Below are positions 25,819 to 36,743 of a DNA stretch of 64,000 nucleotides, piece by piece (position 1 is the stretch's first letter; every line of letters starts with the position of its first letter). Origin of the DNA: Parascedosporium putredinis (Eukaryota; Ascomycota; Sordariomycetes; Microascales; Microascaceae); contig CASHTG010000012.1 in assembly GCA_949357655.1 (NCBI GenBank), forward strand, positions 682,001-746,000, written 5' to 3'. The position numbers and the translations under genes are program-made. The notes beneath the pieces are model-generated. The model saw only the letters and a program-made list of their open reading frames with translations, was not told where the DNA came from and made no database searches.

Positions 25819-26824
25819 TTTGTGCCGCACAGCCTAGGCCGGGGAGATGATTCGAGGGACTGTTTGGCGGAGAGGGCGGGGGGATGATGAGAAGCGGGCG
25901 GTGAGGGAGTTTGGACGATAGGGGTCTGTATCGGGGATGAAGATGCAAAAGCCTTCGAATTGGTTGTTCCGGGGCACTCTAGCAGAGTGGAAGCTCAACG
26001 GGGGAGGGAAACGGGGTCGGTCAACCAGCTTGTCGCGAAACTCGGAGGGAGCTCTCAAAATCGCGACATGGAGTTGGGCCCGTAATTCTGAAGCTTGACG
26101 TGGGGGTGGCTGGCTGGTTTCTACGTATTATAGAGTGTCACGTGTTGGAGCCTCTGCACTGGCGTCAATCACTTCAGCCGTTGAATGTCCCACATCGCGA
26201 GCATTGTTAGTTTGTTAGAGGGGTAAAACGCTATGGAGACACCAGCCCATCAGATGGCTTCAAGGCTAGACATTGGAACATTGAATCAATTGATGTTAAA
26301 AGGCTCGGCCTTGGCCATTTTCGCGCGGTGCACATCATTGTCCAACATCCGCCCTGTACGACATTGAAAAACGAGGATTTGACATGAATTGATCTAGCTA
26401 ATATTGAAAAATGAAGATAGATCAATAGTAGCCACACTGGAAGAAAAGCTCAGACCCATGGACGTATGGGCGGAGAACGGGTTTCTGCCGCCGAAAACCT
26501 GGCGTCTACGGATCGTGAACCGGGCTTCGCTACATCAATGTATCCTACCAGGATTGGCATTTTGGTGTTATTCATCGAATTAAGAAATGGGCACAGAATA
26601 GCTGGATGAGGCCTTTGATGAGAACTTCTTCGACCACCCCGTGGGCAGCCGGCCCCGGAGGAGGATGAAAGAGAATGGTCCTCGAAAATATTCACGCTTC
26701 CTCAGTGACAGAGTCTCGGGACCGCGGTCGGCACAGTGACCCTTGCTATATCCCCAGCCAGCCATGTCTGCGTCACACAATGTTCAAATTTACCGATGCT
26801 TCCCCTTTCCGCGTCTTCACGACC
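25819..26824. other. intergenic between TAF6 and the NLR/ankyrin island
   Basis: This holds the TAF6 promoter, with a CACGTG at 26139-26144 about 320 bp before the start codon. No gene is seen. It marks the border between the housekeeping block and the broken NLR region. Confidence 0.6.
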
Positions 26825-27305
26825 TCAACGGACAGGCCTTGCGCCGTGCTCGAGCAGTATCCTGATAACCTCTTCGTGCTCACCTTCCACCGCGCGGCTC
26901 ATCGCCGATACGCCTTTGTCAAACCCTCGGTCTACGTCAGCTCCGTGAGCTAGCAGCAAGCGTACGATCGGTACAGTTCCCCTAGAGGCAGCCGACTGAA
27001 GTGCCGTCCGTCTTGTCACCCCGTCGGCGGATTTCGTATCAACTTTGGCCCCGTGCTCAAGCAATAGCTGCACCGCCGCTTCGTGTCCCCGTGATGCGGC
27101 GTGTATGAGCGGAGTCTCGCGATCCCTATCCTCGGCGTTGATATCAGCCCCGTGCCTGAGCAAATGCCGGGCAATGGATTCGTGGCCCCCGTCGACAGCG
27201 CGGTGCAGCGCGCCCCCGTGGTGACCAAGGATGAATCGCGTCGGGCTCCGCGCTCGAGGAGGAACCTGACCACCGCTTCGTGCCCTTCCGTGCTCACCGA
27301 TCCTG
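26825..27305 (-). pseudogene. ankyrin-repeat fragment, inverted relative to the NLR next to it
   Basis: About four to five ankyrin repeats are read on the minus strand, recognisable by units such as GHEAVVRFLLERGA, GHESIARHLLRHGADINAED, GHEAAVQLLLEHGA and VRLLLAHGADVD. The frame changes once near 27235 and ends with a stop at 26825. No start codon, effector domain or ATPase domain is attached: upstream of the first repeat on this strand the sequence becomes the complement of the plus-strand NACHT N-terminus. The repeats resemble the C-terminal sensor half of fungal NLRs. I read it as a piece of an NLR gene that was inverted, but a short independent ankyrin gene broken by errors is possible. 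Confidence 0.7.
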
Positions 27306-29016
27306 TCCTTGATCGGGAGCAACTCAGAACCGCCCATGGCCAACGAACCGCGGGAACCTGTGAATGGATTCTCGAAAATGTAGCCTATAAGTCCTGGCTT
27401 CGCGAGGGTGAGTGCCTTGGGATAGCCGGCGGGCCCGGAAAGGGCAAGACGATGCTTTCTATTTTCCTGAGCGAGGAGCTATAGAGGCATACTGCGGCCT
27501 CGGATAAGACGGAGCTCCTGTTTTACTTCTGCACTCACCAAGATGAGCAACGCAACAGCGCAGGCGCCGTCCTTCGGAGTTTGGTGTTTCAACTCCTTAA
27601 AAAACGCCCAGGCTTGTACAAGCACGTCTCTCCCTTTTTCGAAGGTGAGGAACGGACACAAAAGACGAGAGAATCTGAAGACGCTCTTTGGATCATCCTC
27701 AGCACACTTCTTCGAGCTCCAGACTGCGCTACCATCTTTTGCTTGATAGACGGCCTGGATGAGTGCGACGCTATGTCCATAAAGTTTCTCGCTGCCAAGT
27801 TCCGCGGTCTCTTCTCTGCACAGGGCACTGCGCAGTCTCGCAGGACCCTCCACTTGGCGATTGTGAGCCGCGCGATCGCCGATCTAGACACATTCACCCA
27901 AATACATCTAGATCCACACAACGACGAATTCGTCAACCGCGACCTAGAACGTTTCATCTTGGCAGGATGTTGCATCAGGTTGACAGAAAGCGAAGGCACA
28001 TCGTCTGTGACGTTTTGGGCTGGGTCGCGACGGCTGTCCGGCCTCTCAGGCTAGAAGAACTATCGGCGGCGGTTGACATCCCGTGTATCGCACCCATCAG
28101 TAGGAGCTAAGCGACCCGCGACCTGGTTTCCATATGTGGTCCGATCCTACAGATCATAGGTCAGCACGTCTCCCTTATCCACCAGTCGGCACGCGAGTAC
28201 CTGCTGCGGAAAGAGGCGGACGGTGACCCACTGCTAGAGGAGTTCCGCCTCAAAGAAGACATTTGCCATGCCATCTTGGCCAGGAAATGCCTTGATCACA
28301 TCGAAGAGAGTGAGCTTCGCGACAGACCTCTGCCCACAAAGAGACTGCCCCGAGCCGCCCTGGAAAAGTCCCCACTGTTGCCATACGCCGTTAAGCATTG
28401 GCCAGACCACGCGAGGCGTGCTTCCGCCCGCCTGGACTGGGATAGGGAGATTAAAAGGCCCTTTTTCCAGGATAATTCCAACTCGCAAAAGAACTGGTGG
28501 GCAGTTCGCAGAGGAGAAGACTGACCGCGGAATTATATGCGGGAGCTCGAGTCCGGTCAGCCTCCGATTCTACACATCGCGTCCTGGCTGGGCCTACCCG
28601 GGCTGGTGGAGAAACTGCTCTCGAGGCCATCGGCCCGCAGCCGCGCCTTCACGCTGCGCAAGCCTGCCAACGAAAAGGACGGCGGAGGCTCAACTGCGCT
28701 TTACTACGTTACATATGACGCGCACGAAGCCGTGGTACGACTGCTGCTCGACCACGGCGCCGACGTCGACGCGCCGTGTTTCAGGGGCATCACGGCGCTT
28801 ACGGAAGCCTCGCGGAGTGGCGACCTAGTTCTGGTACGGATGCTGGTCGAGCGCGGCGCCAAGGTGAACGCGGGATGGAGCAGGTATAATTCCGTCCCGA
28901 GGATGCAGCTGATAGTTCTCCAGATGGTTAGCCTGGCCCTGAAGCCGGATTCCGACACAATGTTTTCATCGGTTCAGCGGCCGGGGCTTCACACCTTTGC
29001 TCGCTGCGAGGAATAG
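27306..29016 (+). pseudogene. NACHT-ankyrin NLR (STAND) protein, broken
   Basis: This encodes the middle and C-terminal parts of a fungal NLR-like receptor. The NACHT domain has a pre-Walker helix (CEWILENVAYKSWL), Walker A GGPGKGKT (about 27428-27451), the conserved FCTHQDEQRNSAGAVLRSL region and Walker B FCLIDGLDECD (about 27738-27770). A winged-helix-like linker (VSLIHQSAREYLL) and ankyrin repeats (DAHEAVVRLLLDHGADVDAP) follow. It lacks an N-terminal effector domain and an ATG in this frame. In-frame stops lie at 27482-27484 (TAG), 28108-28110 (TAA) and 28522-28524 (TGA), and there is a frame change near 27960. Unlike the homopolymer errors elsewhere, the stops are substitutions, so I call a pseudogene. 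STAND proteins of this type act in heterokaryon incompatibility and non-self recognition. It lies 0.5 kb before a HeLo-domain gene on the same strand. Confidence 0.8.
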
Positions 29017-29537
29017 CGCCGTCCTGCAAGTATCGACCGCCTTTGGGGTTGGTGGATAACCGTTCACTGATAAAGATCAGATATGGCCGGGTTTGGCTGG
29101 AACGAAATCAGGCGCGACTTACAAACATCGCCAAGGTGAGCCTTGCCATTAATGATAATGTTGTTATAGACATGTCCTCCGCGACTGGAGGCGTTTTCTT
29201 TGGGGGATGCCATTTGGAACCCGTGCCCCTTGTTTTCGCGCACTCCGCTTCATTGATGGGCATGACTGCGACGACGCAGGGAAAAAGAGTGGAAAGGGTA
29301 GAAAGGTTGGAGGGGCTCTGCGTGTGCATCGGTGTCTGTATCCAGTACATCAATTGTAATGTCCGGAGGGGCTCAGGACACACTCAGCCACGAAGCCTGC
29401 AACAATGTACATGTCTGCTGCCTTGCCAATGCTGCGCACTCACTACATGTATGATGAGAAGGCTAGATTTCCTGGATCATATTTCCTCCCCATCAAATCG
29501 CATCGGATCCGACGTCGCATCACCGCCCATTATCCCC
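29017..29537. other. spacer between NLR remnant and HeLo gene
   Basis: This 521-bp gap has no supportable gene. It should contain the promoter of the HeLo-domain gene. No TATA box or clear repeat is seen. Confidence 0.5.
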
Positions 29538-30313
29538 ATGGCCGAGATCTTTGGCATAATTTCCGGCGCCGTCGGCATCGCGGCGGCCTTTACCGCCTGT
29601 GTCGACTGCTTCAAGTACGTCCAGCTCGGTCGGAACCTGGCGCGAGATTACCAGACCGACCAGCTCTCGCTGACCTGCGCCTGGCTCCGTCTGGCGAGGT
29701 GGGGAGGCCGTCGACGTCCTCCAAGACCCCACGCTCGGAAGACCCGACGCGACCCCGGCCGAGCTCCGGGCGCTAAAGGATTGCCTGTTCCAAATTCTCG
29801 CCTTGTTTGAGGAATCGCGGAGGATTTCTAGCAAGTACAGGTCGCGTTCTGAGGCTGCAGGGGAAGCTTCGGCGGCGTTGTGCGAGAAGGGAGACTCGAG
29901 AGTGGCATCACTCGTGGAAAGGATCAAGGCGCTGGCAATCGGGAGGCAGAGGGGAAACAGTGTCTTGCGGAAGACAGGATGGGCTCTTTACCACAGATCA
30001 CAACTCAAAGAACTCGTTTCAAACATCACGACGATTATTGACAACATGGAAAAGCTGTTCCCCGCGCCGGAAACCCAGCTGGCGCTCGTCAAACAAGAGA
30101 TTGAGCAGATCCGGGATAGATGGGCGCTGGAGCTCGTCGAAACGGCTACGCAGGGGTGGATGATAGACTCAGGCAGCTTCGAGAGCAGCCCTGACAGGCC
30201 ACAGATACTTGAACGTGGAGGTCGAGGGCGAAGCTCAGCTCGGCGACTATTTTGCGAACGACTGGAAGGGCGAGGCGGTGGGAGCGGAGCTTAGTTTCTA
30301 CGGGTGCAGGTGA
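29538..30313 (+). CDS. HET-S-like HeLo-domain protein with C-terminal amyloid-type motif
   Basis: The N-terminal HeLo (prion-inhibition and propagation) domain is clear: the first 55 residues carry the family pattern FGI..GA..., CVDCFKYVQLGR, RDY and RLARWG. In Podospora the HeLo domain of HET-S is a membrane-targeting cell-death domain triggered by amyloid templating. The region near residue 230 has a motif (VEGEAQLGDYFAND) with the Gly-x-Ala...Gly-Asp spacing seen in HET-s-related amyloid motifs; I see one copy rather than two. Full length is about 259 residues. Three frame breaks are present: a G4 run at 29701-29704 (2 nt short or 1 extra), a G4 run at 30153-30156 and a C3 run at 30189-30191. 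They match the error pattern seen elsewhere, so the gene is probably intact. The stop is at 30311-30313. Its position beside an NLR remnant suggests a former receptor-executor pair. Confidence 0.85.
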
Positions 30314-31358
30314 AGGCTGGTGGCAAAGCACTATTGGGAAATAAATACGGTGGGAAAGATTTCTGGGATAGCGACTGACGATTAAATTGTGAGTCGGGCC
30401 GCGGAGGTGCCAAGCATGGGGATCGGCTCCAAGAAGTATAAGATAATGCGGCGCTAGCTGCCCGTGGTGATGAGACCGGTGCTCCGATTGAGGAGATGTA
30501 GAGACCCATTTCGCTTGTCGTCTTTAACAAACTACATGGATGATTGGAATCCTAAGCAAAGGAAAAGTCAACCCGGTGAGCTGGGCGAACCGCTAAAACC
30601 TGCTCGTGTTTCCCCGAAAAGTTGAGGCGAATTCCCCGATGTTCTCTTCAACGGGAGCTCTCGCCGCCACGCACTGCTCCGCACCGGCTGCAGTCTACAC
30701 TGTTTTGCCCGCGTAGACTTTGCCTCCCCACCTGCCTTGGTGGGTTAAGCGTGCGGTGCGGGCACTAACCGGAGAGTACCACGGCCTAATACCGCACCAC
30801 CGACGTCAAAAGAAAGCAGCCGATCCATGACTTTTCAAACCCTAGATGGATTGATCCAACCATTGAATCCCATCCAAGACAAACAGCGTCTTTCGCGGGT
30901 GGCTAAAGCTATTGGCCCTTTTAGGGAGCACGTTCTCCAATGACGATGGTGGGGGGGAAGGGAGGGGCTTTTCTAATTGACGTGATGTGCAGCTCAGCTC
31001 CGCATCTGTACGACTTGTATGATTAGAAATAAGAAATAACTGATAATTCGTGAAGCTGTGGGAACTCGAGTCCTTGGCCCTCTCCTCCCCTCCCCTCCCA
31101 GTGTAACACATTGAGAAAGGGAAGCTTTACCTCGTAGACGTAGCCTCTTTTACCCAAGAACTTCCCCCACTACATATACTCAGGTTCTCGAAGCTTTTCG
31201 TTACCTTTTTCTCGCTGTACGCTCCATCTCCTAGCTCCCTTGCTATCCTGCACACGAATAAAAGAAGCTCCCTTTCCTCTCCCTAGTAGCAAGCTATCAC
31301 CCCACTAGACAACAATCATCCTCTCGAACTCCAAGACTCTTTCTCTTCCTCTCCGAAA
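30314..31358. other. intergenic upstream of Hsp31-like gene
   Basis: No gene is seen. GGATTGATCCA-type words occur near 30845-30870. The last 150 bp are C/T-rich and end in an A/C-rich leader just before the ATG at 31359, typical of a well-expressed fungal promoter. Confidence 0.6.
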
Positions 31359-32264
31359 ATGGCACCCAAGATTCTCATCGTCCTCACTTCCGCCGGCAAG
31401 TTCGAAAAGAGCGGCAAACCCACCGGCTGGTATCTTGTAAGTTTTCCCTCACCCAAGGAAAGGAGACACCTTCCCCCTCTCCAACCTATACACGCAAAAC
31501 CCTACCCTCTAGAAACCAGGGTTTTCGAAACGAAGCAAGAAGCTAACCTCGGAACCCTGTCCCCTTTCCCCTTGACCAAAGCCCGAGCTCTCCCACCCCT
31601 GGGAAGTCCTCCACCCCAAGGCCGAGCTCACCGTCGCCTCCCCAACGGCGGCGAGGCGCCCCTCGACCCTTCCTCCATCGAAGCCACCAAGGACGACCCG
31701 GCGTCCGTGAGCTTCCTCAAGGAGCACAAGTCCGTCTACCAAAACACCAAGAAGCTGTCCGACCTCGCCGCCACCGCCGCCGACGACTTCGACGCCGTCT
31801 TCTACCCCGGCGGCCACGGCCCCATGTACGACCTCGTCAACGACAAGGACTCCATCAAGATCATTAGCGAGACCTACGCCAAGGGCAAGCCCGTCGCCGC
31901 CGTCTGCCACGGCCCCGTCGTCTTCGTCAACGTCAACGGGCCCGACACCCTGCCCATCCTCAAGGGCAAGAGGGTCACCGGTTTCAGCGATGTCGAGGAG
32001 GAGCAGATGAAGCTGGTCGATGAGATGCCCTTCTCGCTCGAAAAGGCCCTGAACGAGAAGAGCGGCGGCAAGTTTGAAAAGGCGGCCGAGCCGTGGGGCG
32101 AGAAGGTCATCGTCCACGACAACGTCATCACTGGCCAGAACCCGGCCTCGGCCAAGGGGTCGCCGAAGAGCTCGCCAAGCTGTTGAGTAAGTCACCGTCG
32201 CCGATAGTCTCGGGAGTTGTAACAGTTTGCTAACTTTTCCCGCCCTCCAATTGCAGAGATCTAA
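31359..32264 (+). CDS. DJ-1/PfpI-family protein, Hsp31-like (glyoxalase III / chaperone)
   Basis: Proteins of this type degrade methylglyoxal without glutathione and act as stress chaperones in the cytosol. The reconstructed length is about 230 residues, the normal size for fungal Hsp31. Visible features are the N-terminal MAPKILIVLTSAGKF, the HPWEVLHPKAELTVASP region, YPGGHGPMYDL and the nucleophile elbow AAVCHGPVV with the catalytic Cys. Exons are 31359-31436, 31582-32186 and 32257-32264; the last exon is only 8 nt and encodes the end of the protein (Lys-Ile-stop). Frame breaks at the C4 run 31640-31643 and the G4 run 32156-32159 each need one more base. The promoter side has C/T-rich leader sequence. 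Glyoxalase III versus pure chaperone activity cannot be told from sequence alone. Confidence 0.9.
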
Positions 32265-32705
32265 GCGTGCAGCTAGCGGATGTCGTGCTCGCTCCGCTCC
32301 AGAATGATATATGCCCAGCTCCATATCGTTAGGAATCGTTGGAATTAAAACAGGCAAGATGGCAAGAATAGTAAAATGAATTTTTAATGCTTATACGACA
32401 TGAACCGTAAATAACGAGTCAAAAATACTGCCCGAGTGCCAAAAGAAAGTGACCCAAATCTGATGTGCAAACTGGAAACTGGCCAAGCCCCTAAAGAATT
32501 TCCCCAATTAACAAAACAAAAAATAGAAAAACGCCTTGCCAAATGCCACCTCTCGCTTGTACCTCTTCCATACCCTTGACTTGCGGTTCGTCGATTTCGC
32601 GATGCGCATAATGATACCCGAATTATTCCCCCAGCCATCCCAATTCGGAACAGCTCCTCCTCTATGCTCTTCTCTCGTCTTGAAAAGATAGACTGGAAGA
32701 AACAC
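32265..32705. other. intergenic between convergent Hsp31-like gene and SRP54
   Basis: The two 3' ends face each other over 441 bp. No coding signal is seen. A/T-rich segments near 32360-32410 and 32500-32530 may serve 3'-end formation for both genes. Confidence 0.6.
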
Positions 32706-34417
32706 TTATCGCCTCCGTCCGCCGCCTGGGGCTCCCATGCCCGGCATTCCGCCACCCATGCCCATTTGCTTCATCATGTTCTGCATGGCAGCCATGTCCG
32801 GCATGCCGCCGCCACCGGGCATACCACCCCCGCCCCCAAGCATCTTCATCAGGCTACCCATATCGGGCATGCCGCCCGCACCGCCGCCACCTCCCATGCT
32901 CTGCATCCTCTTTTGCATCGCCGCGAGTTGTTGGGCCTTGTTGCCTCCCGCCATGGCCGCCTGCGCCCTTTGCATGTTCTTCATGTTTCCTCCCATCTTC
33001 TTAGCCATGCCCGCCATCATGCGCTGCTGCGTGAGGAGATCCTCCACCTCACGTACCGAGGTACCGGATCCTCTGGCGATGCGCGTCATCCTCGTCGGCT
33101 GCTCAACGAAAATCTTGCCATCCGAATCGAGCTCCTTCTCCGTCATAGAATCGCAAATGTAGATCATGCGCTTGAGTTTGGCGCTGCCGTCCTCGTCATC
33201 GAGTCCCTGCATCATGTTGCTCATGCCGGGGATCATGCCCGCCATCTTGGACAAAGGTCCCATCTTCATGATATTAGACAGCTGATCCCGGAGATCGCGC
33301 ACCGTAAAGATACCTTCGGCGATGTGCTTCATCGTGTCCTTCTGGTCCAGGCGTAGGCTCTGCACGTGCTCTACAAGGCCGGCGATGTCGCCCATGCCGA
33401 GGAGCTTCTGCACAAATTGCTTTGGCGAGAATCGTTCGAGGTCAAGCATGTGTTCACCTGTACCGATGAACACGATAGGAGTGTGCGTAGCGGCGACGGC
33501 GGAAATGGCACCACCGCCGTTGGCGTGGCCGTCGGTTTTGGTGATGATGATGGCACCGAAGTCGGCCGCCTCCTTGAAGGCCTTGGCCTGAGACTCGGCC
33601 TGTTGACCTATCGACGCATCCAGCACCATGATGGTCTCGTCTGGCCGGACCGCTGTCTGGATGTCCACCATCTCCTGGAAAAGGGCCGATTCTTGCCTGT
33701 GCCTACCCGAGGTATCGACAATAATCACCTCAAACTTCTCCCTCTTGAACTTTTCCACACCTTCCCTCGCCACGACAGCCGGGTCCGTCTCCGTCAGCGA
33801 GCCGTAGTAGGGGATCTTGGCCTTGGTGGCGTTCTGCTTCAGCTGATCGAACGCACCCGCGCGGAAGGTATCCGCACAGACCAGGCACGACTTGAATCCT
33901 CTTGTCTGGTAGTACCTCGCCAGCTTTGTGCATGTTGTCGTCTTACCAGCACCCTGCAGACCGACAAACATGATGATGTTGGTCTTGCCCTTCTTGGGGC
34001 GGAAGGCCTCGGCGTGGGGATCGACAAGTTTGACGAGCTCGTTGAAGACGGCCATCTGGATGATGCGCTTCTTGTTCACCGCCGCCGGTTGCTCCTTGAA
34101 GTTGACACTCGCGCGAATCGACTTTCGAAGCTGCCCTACGAGGCGCACATTGACATCGGATTCGAGGAGGGCGGCGCAAATCTCCTTGAGCATGGCATCG
34201 AAAGCCTAGAAAGCAGAGCGCCAAGGGGGGCAAAGGGTCAGCATTTGAAATACCATCGACGGGGAGGGGAGAACGGGCGAGCGGAGAGCAAGCGAAGCTG
34301 ACTCGCCGCAAAAGAGCTCAGCTCAACAGAAAAACGCACCTTTTCATCGAGATTCGCCTCTCGATTGAGGTTGTGCACAGCGCTGCTAATGCGCCGACCG
34401 AGGTCTTGAAGAACCAT
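32706..34417 (-). CDS. SRP54: signal recognition particle 54-kDa GTPase (SRP54)
   Basis: SRP54 binds signal peptides as they leave the ribosome and, with its receptor, uses GTP to deliver the ribosome to the ER. The protein is 525 residues. The N domain starts MVLQDLGRRISSAVHNLNRE; the G domain has G1 GLQGAGKTTTCTKLA, DTSGRHRQE and TKTDGHANGGG; the M domain is methionine-rich and ends in a Gly/Met-rich tail (GGGGGMPGGGGMPDM). Exon 1 is 34340-34417 and exon 2 is 32706-34205, joined by a 134-nt intron. This is the only large conserved gene in the window with no frame break, which makes it a useful internal control for the error pattern in its neighbours. Confidence 0.98.
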
Positions 34418-35095
34418 GGCTGGATATGTGATGAAGCAGCCGGATACTTGATCGCGAAATATGGGATCAGCGTGAGGTTGCGAATTATAGTTGGCGAAGG
34501 GGGGCGAGGAGTGATGTTGGCGAGAACAAGGGTATCACATATGAGTTGAGGTGCCAAGTCGCTGCACGAATGGCCAGAATACTCCATGAGTAGTGGGGGT
34601 TTGGCGGGGCTTCGGCGGAAGCTTAGTCAGGAATATTGAGGGCTTCGCACTTGTGAGCAGTTGCTTCTTAGGAGCCCAGACAGCGCAGAGGAGCCAAGAA
34701 TTCAGTTCAACTCGTATGAGAGCTCAGTTATGAGGCTCAAGGTCCAGTCTTGTTAACAATTCCGATTTCTTTGTTTTTCTTTAAAAGAGGTTTGGGCTCA
34801 ATGGATATTCCGTGATGTTCGGTACATATCACTTCATTTATTACGCCACGGTCTCGCTTGGTCGTCTCCCTCTCATTGCCAAGGGGGCATCCCTAAATGC
34901 CGATCCGGTGCACTTATAATCCCCCGGCCCAACTAACAATTTATACAGGTAAAAATAAAACTATCTACAAGAGCCACCCTCTTGCTTCAATGGCCTCTAA
35001 AATAGCCCTAAAGGAACAATTACAGGACGAGACAAGGATGGTCAGAATCGCCAACCGCTGGCAGTCAGTCCTGTAGGTATTGATCCGTGAATAGC
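34418..35095. other. intergenic between SRP54 promoter and AA12-type gene
   Basis: This holds the SRP54 promoter and the 3' end of the quinoprotein gene, both on the minus strand. No gene or repeat is seen. Confidence 0.6.
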
Positions 35096-36743
35096 TTATG
35101 CCTTCTTCTTAAGGACCCAGATCTCGCCCTCGGACTGGTTGTCGCTCGAGATATACAGGTTGGTGCCCGAGGGGTCAAACGTGATGGCGGAAAGACGGAA
35201 GCAGGTGCTCATAGTCAAGCTCATGGACTGGCACGCACCGGGGTTCTCGGCGCCAAAGATCTCGGTGTAACCTGACATGCTGTCCGCAGGGGCGGCGGGA
35301 TCCCAGGTACCGTCCTCGAGCTGGGTGAAGGGGACCTCGATAACGGAGTATCCGGTGGCAGGCTGGCGATTCCAGGAGCCGTGGAAGGTGATGTACAGGT
35401 TCTCGCCCGTCTTGTCAAACGTGGAGTCGATAGGGGCGCTGTGAGCCTGGAAGAGAGCCGAGGGGGTACCGACTCCTGCACGCAGCGGGCGTCGTCGAAC
35501 TGAGCGTTGGGAGAAACGACAAACTGATCGCCAGTCTTGAAAGCGGCGTCCCGGATGACGGATGGATCCCAGACGGTGAAGCAAGTGGGATACCCATACC
35601 ACTGTTCATTAGGGACGGACGGGTCACCAACTAACCGCGAAACCTGTTAGTGCGCCATAGCAAAGGTAGAGAGAGATACATAAAATATCGTAAAGACTTA
35701 CGGTAATTGAGCTCCTCGGCCGGGTTGTCGATATGGATGTCCGTGGCCTGGCCGTTGACGGTTCGTTGGAACTCCTGAACACCCTAGCATTAGTCTCGAA
35801 ACTATGGAAATTTCCAAGGAAAAGACAGCCGCAAAGAAATTCGGAGCCTAAAGACACTTACATCACCGCTGTTCTCGGCACCCCAGACGTGGCCGTTAGG
35901 GTCGAAGGCGAGCGCGACTTCGTTTCGGAGACCCCAACCGAGCTGGTGACCCTGGGTATTGTACTCCCACCCATCGGCGGGGGCCGTGTCGGCGTCGAAG
36001 ACCCTGACGGTGGCGCGCATATCCCCGGCGTTCATATCAAAGTTGGAGTTGCTCCCCACGGAGACGAGAATCAAGTTGGGCTTGTTGGGGACGACATGGA
36101 CGGTCCTGCTGGAGTGGATACCGCTGCTCATGTTCTTGACAATGGTCTTCTGGTTCGTCAAGGCTTGGGTGGCGGCATCGTAGTCCCAGGACCAGACGTT
36201 GGTCTCGGAGCTGGCGTAGAGCTTCTTGCCGTCGGGGGTCAGGCTGAGACCGTGGTTGAAGCGGATATTCTGGTTGAGCGACTTGCTGCTGGCGACGCAG
36301 CCGTCGGCGCCAAAGGTGAGGATGTTGATGCCCTGCCGAGCGCCGAGGACGAGGAGGTTTCCGGCGGAGTCGAACACGAGGGCGCGGGGCTGCTCGAGCC
36401 CTCCCGCAACCTTGGTCACTTGCCAGTCGGCGTGGACCTTGTAAGGGAAGCGGTTCGCGGGGACGTCGGGGCAGGTGGTGGGGAAGGGGATGGGAGCCAC
36501 TTCGGCGGCTTCATCCTGGGCCAAGACTGTTGAGAGACTAGATGTTAGTAATGTGCCCATCTGTCTCCAATACCTCGCACATCTCCTTCTTCTCTTCCTT
36601 CCCTTTCTCTTTCACGGCGTGAAATCCAGCGCTGTGTGGCAGTGATGTTTGCGGCTTGCATATTCTTGCTTTAAGAGCTGGGGTAGTCACGTACCGAATC
36701 CGGCGAGGGCGAGGACACCCGATGCGACAGTTGACAAACGCAT
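35096..36743 (-). CDS. secreted AA12-type quinoprotein sugar dehydrogenase
   Basis: The protein resembles fungal PQQ-dependent pyranose dehydrogenases (CAZy AA12, often annotated L-sorbosone dehydrogenase), six-bladed propellers that oxidise sugars outside the cell. It is about 443 residues. A signal peptide (MRLSTVASGVLALAG) is followed by the mature start near EVAPIPFPTTCPD. Propeller features include LEQPRALVFDSAGNLL, RFNHGLSLTPDGKKLYAS, NEVALAFDPNGHVWGAENS and FHGSWNRQPATGY near the end. Exons are 36695-36743, 35862-36526, 35702-35783 and 35096-35630. One frame break at 35451-35452 needs one more T in the transcript and restores RLSFQAHSAPID. No CBM or cytochrome domain is attached. Exact substrate is unknown. 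Confidence 0.88.

Noticed and set aside
33366..34301. 311-codon plus-strand frame over SRP54
   Set aside because: It is antisense to a complete, error-free SRP54 gene and has no family features.
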